The notes under the pieces were generated by a model. It made no database searches. It was given only the letters and a program-made list of their open reading frames with translations, and had not been told where the DNA came from. This document shows positions 1 through 5,496 of a DNA stretch of 5,496 nt, one piece after another. The stretch's first letter is position 1. Each line of letters starts with the position of its first letter. The translations under genes were made by a program, and so were the position numbers. Location: NCBI GenBank assembly GCA_015228695.1, contig JADGDA010000176.1:1-5496 (forward strand), given 5' to 3'. The stretch comes from Alphaproteobacteria bacterium. GTDB taxonomy: Bacteria; Pseudomonadota; Alphaproteobacteria; Rhodospirillales; Rhodospirillaceae.

Positions 1-792
1 GGCGACGAACTGTTCGCCGGCTATGGCCGGTATTTCCGCCTGCCGGTCGAGGCCCGTTACCTGCGCCTCCCCGGCTGGCTGCGCCGGGGAGTGATCGAGC
101 CGGTCCTGGAGGGTCTGGCCCCGATGACCGCTTGGCGTCTGCGCCGCGCGGGCAAGTTCGAGAGCGACCGGGGCGCCTACACCCACGAGCACGCGACCCA
201 TTTCCCGCCGCCGATGCGGGCCTTGATCGGCAACGCCCAGCGGAGCCCCGTTCCGGCCCAGGCGGAGGCCTTCGCCGCGTTCCCCGGCCCGGCCGACACC
301 GGGGCGCTGGCGGCCGACCTGTGCACCTATCTGCCCGAGGACCTGCTGACGCTCCTGGACCGCACCAGCATGGCGGTGGGGGTCGAGGGGCGGGTGCCGT
401 TCCTGGACCATCGGCTGGTGGAGGCGGCCCTTGCCGTGCCTCCCGAGGTCCGCGCCCCCGGCGGCCGGCAGAAGGCGCTGGAGCGGGCGATGGCCGCTCC
501 CTTCCTGCCGGAGGCGGTGCTCAATGCCCCCAAACAAGGGTTTGCCTCGCCGGTTCCCGCCTGGATGGCGGCGGGACTGGGAGACGTGGCGCGGCGGATT
601 CTCACCCGTCCGCAGTCCCTGGAGCGAGGTTGGTGGACCCGGCGCGGGATCGAGCGTCTCGCGGCCAGTCCCCGCCACGCCTTCCCCCTCTATGATCTTC
701 TGATGCTGGAGATGACCGTGCGCCTGCATGTGGAGACCCCGATGGCCGAGCCTCCTTCCGAAGGATTGGAGGCGTTCGCCGATGCCGCCTGA
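1..792 (+). CDS. asnB: Asparagine synthase-type glutamine amidotransferase, C-terminal part (5' end outside window)
   Basis: The frame is open from the first base and ends at TGA 790-792, giving the last 263 residues of an AsnB-family protein. It opens inside the synthetase domain with GDELFAGYGRY, the conserved loop that follows the ATP pyrophosphatase core. Further family signatures are DRTSMAV at residues 120-126, EGRVPFLDH at 129-137 (usually EARVPFLDH) and KQGF at 178-181 followed by SPVPAW. The missing part should hold the N-terminal glutaminase domain with Cys2 and the SGGxDS ATP loop. Family members use glutamine nitrogen and ATP to amidate a carboxylate: aspartate in true asparagine synthetase, and probably a uronic acid in polysaccharide loci (WbpS and WbtH are proposed examples). 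The glycosyltransferase context favours the sugar role, but the substrate cannot be read from sequence. The stop overlaps the next start by 11 nt, implying co-translation. The family is near certain, the substrate uncertain. Confidence 0.95.
   Translation, partial: GDELFAGYGRYFRLPVEARYLRLPGWLRRGVIEPVLEGLAPMTAWRLRRAGKFESDRGAYTHEHATHFPPPMRALIGNAQRSPVPAQAEAFAAFPGPADTGALAADLCTYLPEDLLTLLDRTSMAVGVEGRVPFLDHRLVEAALAVPPEVRAPGGRQKALERAMAAPFLPEAVLNAPKQGFASPVPAWMAAGLGDVARRILTRPQSLERGWWTRRGIERLAASPRHAFPLYDLLMLEMTVRLHVETPMAEPPSEGLEAFADAA
768..772 (+). promoter_or_regulatory. Ribosome binding site deciding the start of the first GT2 gene
   Basis: GGAGG lies 9 nt before the ATG at 782, inside the last codons of the upstream amidotransferase gene. 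It supports starting at 782 rather than at the in-frame ATG at 728, which would add 18 residues that do not look like a GT2 N-terminus. Confidence 0.75.
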
Positions 793-1660
793 AACCGCGG
801 ATGTCAGCGTCATCATGCCGGCCTATCGCGCCGCCGCGACCATCGGCCGCGCCCTGGCCAGCATCGCCGCGCAGACGCTTCCGCCGAGGGAGGTCATCGT
901 CGTGGACGACGGCTCCGACGACGGCACCTCCGAGGCCGCCCAAGCCATGGTCCCCGGCATGAACGGCGCCGCCCTGAGAATATTCCGGCAGGACAACCAG
1001 GGGCCGGGAGCCGCCCGCAACCACGCCCTGACCAAGGCCGCGTGCCGCTATGTGGCGTTCCTCGACGCCGATGACGAATGGCTGCCGGAAAAGATCGAAC
1101 GCAGCATGGCCCATCTCGCGGAGGGCTACACCCTGGTCGCCCACGACGGCTGGGTGATCCGGGACGGGGAGACCGAGGCGCTGGAATGCAGCCGCCGCTT
1201 CGCCTCCGGCCGCGACCCCTATGTGGAACTGTACCGGCGCGGCTACATCGACACCTGCTCGGTGGTGGTCCTGCGCGAAGCGGTCATGGAGGCCGGCGGG
1301 TTCGACGCCGAATTGCCGGTGGGGCAGGATTTCGATCTGTTCCTGAGCATCCTGGGTCAGCCGGGAACGCCGTTCCTGGTCTTTCCCGAACGGCTGGTCC
1401 GCTATCACATCACTCCGGGAAGCGTCACCAGCAACACCGCCCGCCGGCTGTCCTGCCAGCTCCGCATCCTCCGTCGGCACGCTCCGCGCCTTGCCCGGTT
1501 TCCCGGCCTGACCCTGCCGAGCGTTTGGTTCCGTGTCCTCGCCGTCCATTACGAGGCCTTGACCGTGTACCGTTCCCGCCGCGACGCCATGGGCCTGGCG
1601 CGCACCCTGGCCTCCCTAGCCCTGTCCCTGCCTCGGGAGACGTTCGGGGTGCTACCGTGA
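782..1660 (+). CDS. GT2 family glycosyltransferase (GT-A fold)
   Basis: A predicted 292-residue cytoplasmic or membrane-associated transferase that moves a sugar from a nucleotide-sugar donor to a growing glycan. The N-terminus is classic GT2: VSVIMPAYR at residues 8-16, then VIVVDDGSDDGT at 38-49, where the acidic residues bind the nucleotide. The metal-binding DXD is in FLDADDEW at 93-100 (D95, D97). GQDFDLFL at 181-188 matches the usual ED-D-LW catalytic segment, with Q182 replacing the common Glu but the likely base D183 kept. The RYHITPGSVTSN segment further on resembles the acceptor-side His motif of the family. There is no transmembrane segment. The ATG at 782 is chosen for its GGAGG and because it sits just before the first beta strand. 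It overlaps the upstream gene by 11 nt and the downstream GTG by 4 nt. Donor, acceptor and linkage are unknown. Confidence 0.93.
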   Translation: MPPETADVSVIMPAYRAAATIGRALASIAAQTLPPREVIVVDDGSDDGTSEAAQAMVPGMNGAALRIFRQDNQGPGAARNHALTKAACRYVAFLDADDEWLPEKIERSMAHLAEGYTLVAHDGWVIRDGETEALECSRRFASGRDPYVELYRRGYIDTCSVVVLREAVMEAGGFDAELPVGQDFDLFLSILGQPGTPFLVFPERLVRYHITPGSVTSNTARRLSCQLRILRRHAPRLARFPGLTLPSVWFRVLAVHYEALTVYRSRRDAMGLARTLASLALSLPRETFGVLP

Positions 1661-2865
1661 GCCCGACAAGGATAAGCGTGCTGATCAACGGCCTGCACGC
1701 CAAGACCGGCGGCGGGGTCACCTATCTGCGCAACATGCTGCCGTTGCTGGCCGCCGACCCGGAACTGGAGCTGACCCTGTTCCTGAAGCGCGAACAACTG
1801 CCGCTGTTCAGCCCCATCGATGAGCGGGTCCGGGTCAGAACCTTCGATTTCGGTGGGGGTCTTTTCCGTCTGCTGGCGTGGGAACAGACCGTTTTGCCGG
1901 TCCTGGCCCGGCGCATGGGAGCGAGGGTCACCTTCTCCCCGGCCAATTTCGGCCCGCTGCTGGCTCCGGGGCCGGTGATCCTGCTGCGCAACGCCCTGGA
2001 GGTGGCAAAGGAGGAGTCCAGGCCGGCGAAGCGGCTCTATTGGGCCGGGCTATCGCTGATGACCCGCCTGTCCCTGTTGGGGTGCCGCCGCGCCATCGCC
2101 GTGTCCGAATACGCCCGCCGCGCCCTCTCGCGGGGATTCGGGAACAAGACGACGGTCATCCACCATGGCCTGAGCCCCTTGTTCCATCCCACGTTTCAGC
2201 CGAAGACGGCGCCTCCGTTCCTGCTGGTGGTGGCGGACATCTATGTGCAGAAGAATCTGCACGGGCTGATCGACGCCCTGCCAGGGATCGTCGCCGCGCA
2301 TCCGGAGGTTCATCTGTTCATCGCCGGGCGGGAGGTGGACCCCGATTACGCCGCCGGTCTGCGGCGGCGGATCGCGGCGCTGGGGCTGGACAACGCGGTC
2401 CTGTTCCTGGGAGGCGTCGCGCCCGATACCCTGAACGACCTCTACAACGGCTGCACCGTGTTCGTGTTTCCCTCCACCGTCGAAACCTTCGGCAACCCCC
2501 TGGTCGAGGCCATGGCGTGCGGAGCCTGCATCGCCAGTTCCAACACCACCGCCATGCCTGAAATCCTGGGCGAGGCCGGTTGCTATTTCGATCCCGCCGA
2601 TCCCGCCGACATGACGGCCCGGATTCTGTCCCTGCTCGGCGACGAGGCCCTGCGGGCCGAGCGGGGGCGAGCCGCGCTCGCTCGCGCGCAACGGTTTTCC
2701 TGGGCGGGCACGGCCGAGGCCGTCGCCCGGGTCCTGAAGGAGGCCGGGGCGGCGGACGGGAAACCGGTCCTCCTTTGGGTCTGGCTCGCCGCCGTGCTCG
2801 CTCTGTACCTTGCGCAGTTCGGAAACTACGTTCATTCTCTGGCCGCGCTCCTGGGGCTTGGATAG
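1657..2865 (+). CDS. GT4 family (GT-B fold) glycosyltransferase with hydrophobic C-terminal tail
   Basis: A predicted 402-residue retaining transferase using a nucleotide sugar. The N-terminal Rossmann domain starts with ISVLINGLHAKTGGGVTYL at residues 6-24, whose glycine-rich loop is typical of GT4. The linker region has AVSEYARRAL from 148 and VIHHGLSP from 167. The C-terminal donor domain has LLVVADIYVQKNLHGLI from 189, LFIAGRE at 220-226, VLFLGGV at 248-254, and the EX7E motif as E276 and E284 in STVETFGNPLVEAMACG at 273-289. The unusual part is residues 371-388, an uninterrupted hydrophobic run consistent with one membrane helix, followed by a second short apolar stretch to the end. The start is GTG at 1657, overlapping the previous TGA as GTGA. 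Only a weak G-rich sequence precedes it, so translation is probably coupled. The next in-frame ATG (1735) would remove the first strand and the glycine loop. The sugar transferred is unknown. Confidence 0.92.
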   Translation: MSPTRISVLINGLHAKTGGGVTYLRNMLPLLAADPELELTLFLKREQLPLFSPIDERVRVRTFDFGGGLFRLLAWEQTVLPVLARRMGARVTFSPANFGPLLAPGPVILLRNALEVAKEESRPAKRLYWAGLSLMTRLSLLGCRRAIAVSEYARRALSRGFGNKTTVIHHGLSPLFHPTFQPKTAPPFLLVVADIYVQKNLHGLIDALPGIVAAHPEVHLFIAGREVDPDYAAGLRRRIAALGLDNAVLFLGGVAPDTLNDLYNGCTVFVFPSTVETFGNPLVEAMACGACIASSNTTAMPEILGEAGCYFDPADPADMTARILSLLGDEALRAERGRAALARAQRFSWAGTAEAVARVLKEAGAADGKPVLLWVWLAAVLALYLAQFGNYVHSLAALLGLG

Positions 2866-2880
2866 GGGGGCTTGGATAAG
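2853..2880 (+). repeat. 14-bp imperfect tandem duplication across the GT4 stop codon
   Basis: Unit 1 (2853-2866) and unit 2 (2867-2880) are directly adjacent and match at 13 of 14 positions; they share the core GGGGCTTGGATA. Unit 1 holds the final GT4 codons and the TAG stop (2863-2865). Unit 2 fills most of the 24-nt gap and ends in AAG, which with the following GA forms the ribosome binding site of the next gene. It resembles a replication-slippage duplication. Confidence 0.8.
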
Positions 2881-2882
2881 GA
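2878..2882 (+). promoter_or_regulatory. Ribosome binding site deciding the start of the second GT2 gene
   Basis: AAGGA lies 7 nt before the ATG at 2890 and favours that start. An in-frame TTG at 2872 would give six more residues (MDKDDS), but only a G-run one base away precedes it, which is too close to act as a ribosome binding site. Confidence 0.7.
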
Positions 2883-2889
2883 CGACTCG

Positions 2890-3606
2890 ATGACGGAACC
2901 ACGTACCCTTTCGGTGATCGTGCCCTGTTACAACGAGGCCAAGACCCTCGACACCCTGATACGCCGCGTTCTGGCCGCCGACACCGCCGGACTGGAGCTG
3001 GAGGTGGTGATCGTCGATGACGCCTCCAGGGACGATTCGGTCCGGGCGGCCGAGGCCGTCGCCGCCCAGGACCCCCGCGTCAGACTCGTCCGCCACTCGG
3101 TCAATCAGGGTAAGGGCGCCGCGCTGCGCACGGGCTTCGTCCAGGCCACCGGAGACGTGATCCTGATTCAGGACGCCGATCTGGAGTACGAGCCCGGCGA
3201 GTATCCGAAACTGTTGGGACCGATCGTGGACGGCCGCGCCGACGTCGTGTACGGGTCGCGGTTTCGAGGGGGGGAGTCGGTGCGGGTGCTGTACTTCTGG
3301 CACATGGTCGCCAACCGGGTGCTGACCCTGATGTCCAACATGATGACCAACCTGAACCTGACCGACATGGAGACCTGCTATAAGGTGTTCCGGCGCGAGG
3401 TCGTGGCCAGGATCGCCATCCGGGAGAACCGGTTCGGGTTCGAGCCCGAGATCACCGCGAAAATCAGCCGCCTGACCCCCGCGCCCCGGATCTACGAGGT
3501 GGGAATCAGCTACAGCGGCCGGACCTACGAGGAAGGAAAGAAGATCGGGCTGAAGGACGGGTTCCGCGCCCTGTGGTGCATCCTGCGCTACAACCTGTTC
3601 GACTGA
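2890..3606 (+). CDS. GT2 glycosyltransferase, dolichol-phosphate-mannose-synthase-like (DPM1/DPG-type)
   Basis: A predicted 238-residue soluble GT2 enzyme. LSVIVPCYNEAKTL at residues 7-20 and VVIVDDASRDDS at 39-50 form the nucleotide-binding part. NQGKGAALRTGF at 72-83 leads to GDVILIQDADLEYEP at 88-102, with the metal-binding D95-A-D97. YGSRFRGGE at 121-129, TDMETCYKVFRR from 158, the RFGFEPEITAKISR segment and the C-terminal GRTYEEGKKIGLKDG motif are hallmarks of the bacterial subgroup related to polyprenyl-phosphate glycosyltransferases. Characterised relatives transfer a sugar to polyprenyl phosphate at the inner face of the membrane. This protein ends at the catalytic domain, without the C-terminal membrane helices of some relatives, so it is probably peripheral. 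It follows the GT4 gene after 24 nt and precedes the methyltransferase by 8 nt. Whether its acceptor is a lipid phosphate or a glycan is not shown by the sequence. Confidence 0.93.
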   Translation: MTEPRTLSVIVPCYNEAKTLDTLIRRVLAADTAGLELEVVIVDDASRDDSVRAAEAVAAQDPRVRLVRHSVNQGKGAALRTGFVQATGDVILIQDADLEYEPGEYPKLLGPIVDGRADVVYGSRFRGGESVRVLYFWHMVANRVLTLMSNMMTNLNLTDMETCYKVFRREVVARIAIRENRFGFEPEITAKISRLTPAPRIYEVGISYSGRTYEEGKKIGLKDGFRALWCILRYNLFD

Positions 3607-3614
3607 CCGCCTCC

Positions 3615-4337
3615 ATGCCGGACCCGGTAACCTACGAGGGCAGCGATCTGGAGGCCCTGGCCGAGCTTCCCAATTACCAGAACGCCATCGTCGACATCTT
3701 CCGCCCCCACCTTCGCGGGCATGTGGCCGAGCTGGGAGCGGGAATCGGCTCCCTATCGCGGATGCTGCTGCCGCTGGTGGACCGGCTGGACCTGATCGAG
3801 CCGTCGCCCAACCTGATCCCCCGGCTGAGCGGGCGTTTCGCGGGCGATTCCCGCGTCGCCGTATTCGCGGACACCCTGGAGCACTGGCTGTCCTCACGGG
3901 AAGCGGCAAGCCTCGACGGCGCGGTCATGATCAACACCCTGGAACACGTGCGGGACGACGGGGCCGCCTTGCGGGAACTGGCCCGCGTCCTGCGTCCGGG
4001 CGGGCGCCTGATGGTGTTCGTCCCGGCGTTGCCGTTCCTCTACAGCCGCCTGGACGCCGCCATCGGCCACCACCGCCGCTACCGCCGCTCCGAACTGGTC
4101 GCCAAGGTCGAGGCGGCCGGGTTCGAAGTGCTGCACGCCGCCTATTTCGACCTGCTCGGCATCCTGCCGTGGCTGCTGGTCCACACCCTGGGGGGGCGGA
4201 CCCGGATGGACCCCGGCGCGGCCCGGCTCTACGACCGGGTGGGGGTGCCCCTCACCCGCATGGTCGAGCGCGCCCTGCCCGTTCCGGTGGGCAAGAACGT
4301 CATTCTGGTCGCCGGGCGTTCCGAATGTGCGGCATAG
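3615..4337 (+). CDS. Class I SAM-dependent methyltransferase
   Basis: A predicted 240-residue Rossmann-fold methyltransferase. SAM-binding motif I is VAELGAGIGSLS at residues 37-48, and E62 in LIEPS is the acidic residue expected to hold the ribose hydroxyls. Motif II-like NTLEHV is at 107-112, followed by the LARVLRPGGRLMVFVPA segment typical of the post-II region. A family-specific stretch, GHHRRYRRSEL from 151, and the C-terminal VGKNVI around 225-230 match a subgroup commonly annotated simply as class I methyltransferase. The likely job is methylating a sugar hydroxyl or another group on the polymer or its lipid carrier; the substrate is unknown. The start at ATG 3615 is placed 8 nt after the GT2 stop, with no clear Shine-Dalgarno. 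An alternative GTG at 3573 would add 14 residues lying within the GT2 gene and is less likely. The gene ends inside the start of the next one (13-nt overlap). Confidence 0.9.
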   Translation: MPDPVTYEGSDLEALAELPNYQNAIVDIFRPHLRGHVAELGAGIGSLSRMLLPLVDRLDLIEPSPNLIPRLSGRFAGDSRVAVFADTLEHWLSSREAASLDGAVMINTLEHVRDDGAALRELARVLRPGGRLMVFVPALPFLYSRLDAAIGHHRRYRRSELVAKVEAAGFEVLHAAYFDLLGILPWLLVHTLGGRTRMDPGAARLYDRVGVPLTRMVERALPVPVGKNVILVAGRSECAA

Positions 4338-5496
4338 CGGGCAGCAGCGAAGCCGACGCCGCCACCCTGGCCGCCCTGCGGGACCGGATCTCCCATCGCG
4401 GACCCGACGGAAACGGCGTCTGGCTGGACCCGAACGGGGGCATGGGACTGGTCCACACCCGGCTGGCGGTGATCGACCTGACGGAGGCTGCGGCCCAACC
4501 CATGGTGTCCTCCTGCGGCCGTTACGTCCTCGTCTTCAACGGCGAAATCTATAACTTCCAGAGCCTCAAGGCCGGAATGGAGGCGGCGGGGGAGGTCTTT
4601 TGCTCCCACGGCGACACCGAGGTGCTGCTCGCCCTGCTGCGGCGCGAGGGCATGGAGGCCGTGCGCCGGCTGTCCGGCATGTTCGCCTTCGCCCTGTGGG
4701 ACCGGGAGCGGCGCGAGCTGACCCTGGTCCGCGACCGGCTCGGGATCAAGCCGCTGGTGTACGCCCCCCTGCCCTCGGGAGGCATCGCCTTCGCCTCGGA
4801 GATCGAGGCGCTCCGCGCCCATCCCGGCATCGATCTCCAACTCGACCGGGAAGCCCTGTCCGAGTATCTGGCCTGCCTCTACGTCCCGGCGCCGCGCACC
4901 ATCCACGCCGGGCTCCGCAAGCTGCCGCCGGGGCACTGGCTGCGCTGGCGCGACGGGCGCATCGACATCGCGCCCTATTGGCGGCCCGCCTACACGGGCT
5001 CGGACCTCGGGGCGACCTTGGATGAAACCGTGGAGGACCTGCTGCCGCTGGTGCGGCGCGCGGTGGCGTCGCAGATGGTGTCCGACGTGCCCGTCGGCTG
5101 CTTCCTCTCCGGCGGAGTCGACAGCTCGACCATCGCCGCGCTGATGGCCGCCGAGGCCAAGGCCCAGGGCGCGCCCCCCATCCGCACCTTCACCATGACC
5201 TTCACCGACGCCGCCTATGACGAGCGCGGGCCGGCGCGGGAGGTGGCCGGCCATATCGGCAGCCGGCATTCCGAACTGCCCGCCAGTCCCAGCCTCGCCG
5301 GACTGCTGGGCACCCTGACGACCCGGTTCGGCGAGCCGTTCGGCAATCCGACCGCGCTGCTGATCAACGACCTGTCGCGCAAGGCCCGCGAGCACGTCAC
5401 CGTGGCCCTGGTGGGCGACGGTGGCGACGAGGTGTTCGCGGGATATCCCCGCTATCAGGGCGGCCTGCTGGCGCGGCGCTATCGCCGTCTGGCGCC
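4325..5496 (+). CDS. asnB: Asparagine synthase-type glutamine amidotransferase, N-terminal two thirds (3' end outside window)
   Basis: The frame is open to the right edge (390 full codons), so the C-terminus is missing. The start is fixed by chemistry: MCGIAG places Cys2, the glutaminase nucleophile, directly after the removable Met. Class II amidotransferase residues follow: SHRGPDGNG from 23, RLAVIDL at 46-52, NGEIYNF at 72-78, D97 in HGDTEVLL, then SGMFAFALWD and RDRLGIKPL. The synthetase domain has the ATP-binding LSGGVDSS at 261-268 and GDGGDEVFAGY at 364-374. All catalytic motifs visible are intact. As in its family, glutamine ammonia would be channelled to an adenylated carboxylate, either aspartate or, given the neighbours, plausibly a sugar uronate. 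It overlaps the methyltransferase by 13 nt and lacks a clear ribosome binding site, suggesting translational coupling. It is not a copy of the gene at 1-792: the sequences diverge right after the shared GDE-FAGY-RY loop. Confidence 0.95.
   Translation, partial: MCGIAGSSEADAATLAALRDRISHRGPDGNGVWLDPNGGMGLVHTRLAVIDLTEAAAQPMVSSCGRYVLVFNGEIYNFQSLKAGMEAAGEVFCSHGDTEVLLALLRREGMEAVRRLSGMFAFALWDRERRELTLVRDRLGIKPLVYAPLPSGGIAFASEIEALRAHPGIDLQLDREALSEYLACLYVPAPRTIHAGLRKLPPGHWLRWRDGRIDIAPYWRPAYTGSDLGATLDETVEDLLPLVRRAVASQMVSDVPVGCFLSGGVDSSTIAALMAAEAKAQGAPPIRTFTMTFTDAAYDERGPAREVAGHIGSRHSELPASPSLAGLLGTLTTRFGEPFGNPTALLINDLSRKAREHVTVALVGDGGDEVFAGYPRYQGGLLARRYRRLA

Noticed and set aside
602..1549. A 315-codon minus-strand open frame across the first amidotransferase and GT2 genes.
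   Set aside because: It is a shadow of two well-supported genes and contains no recognisable motif.
1078..1656. An in-frame open extension of about 190 codons upstream of the GT4 gene.
   Set aside because: It overlaps the GT2 gene in another frame, and its translation is low-complexity Arg/Pro/Gly-rich. GT4 homology begins just after the GTG at 1657.
3268..3274. A run of seven G inside the second GT2 gene, and another at 4190-4196 in the methyltransferase, as possible phase-variable tracts.
   Set aside because: Seven G in such GC-rich DNA is not striking, and phase-variable tracts are usually longer. Both genes are in frame and full length.
2050..3909. A 619-codon open frame on the minus strand.
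   Set aside because: It lies antisense to three genes with clear family motifs. Its translation is rich in Gly, Arg, Gln, His and Pro without recognisable domains, as expected of the mirror frame of GC-rich coding DNA.
4229..5395. A 388-codon open frame on the minus strand.
   Set aside because: It is antisense to the second amidotransferase gene, which has all its catalytic motifs. The composition is that of a shadow frame, with no recognisable domain or ribosome binding site.
1..5496. The possibility that the partial amidotransferase genes at the two edges are one gene split by a circular sequence or a repeat.
   Set aside because: The right-hand gene already contains its own GDE-FAGY-RY loop and continues past it with different residues from the left-hand gene, so they are two separate genes.

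Overview
This 5.5 kb window is GC-rich, roughly two thirds G+C by eye. It is packed with genes that all read on the + strand with almost no intergenic DNA. The strong third-position GC bias and protein style suit a high-GC proteobacterium, most likely an alphaproteobacterium of the Rhodospirillales type (Magnetospirillum, Azospirillum and relatives). That placement is inference from style; no taxonomic marker is present.

Layout: (1) 1-792, the C-terminal part of an asparagine-synthase-type amidotransferase, cut by the left edge; (2) 782-1660, a GT2 glycosyltransferase; (3) 1657-2865, a GT4 glycosyltransferase with an unusual hydrophobic C-terminal tail; (4) 2890-3606, a second GT2 enzyme of the dolichol-phosphate-mannose-synthase-like type; (5) 3615-4337, a class I SAM-dependent methyltransferase; (6) 4325-5496, the N-terminal two thirds of a second, different asparagine-synthase-type amidotransferase, cut by the right edge. 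Junctions are overlaps of 11, 4 and 13 nt or gaps of 24 and 8 nt. No promoter, terminator, RNA gene, CRISPR array or mobile element is visible, so this looks like the interior of one operon.

Together the genes look like part of a surface polysaccharide locus (O-antigen, capsule or exopolysaccharide). The glycosyltransferases would build a lipid-linked oligosaccharide on the cytoplasmic face of the inner membrane. The methyltransferase and the two glutamine-dependent amidotransferases would decorate sugars, for example by turning uronic acids into uronamides. That decorating role is inferred from context; the sequence itself shows only the enzyme families. The individual families are well known. 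The points most worth a second look are the paired, divergent amidotransferases, the membrane-tail GT4, and a 14-bp tandem duplication that spans the GT4 stop codon and supplies the ribosome binding site of the next gene.
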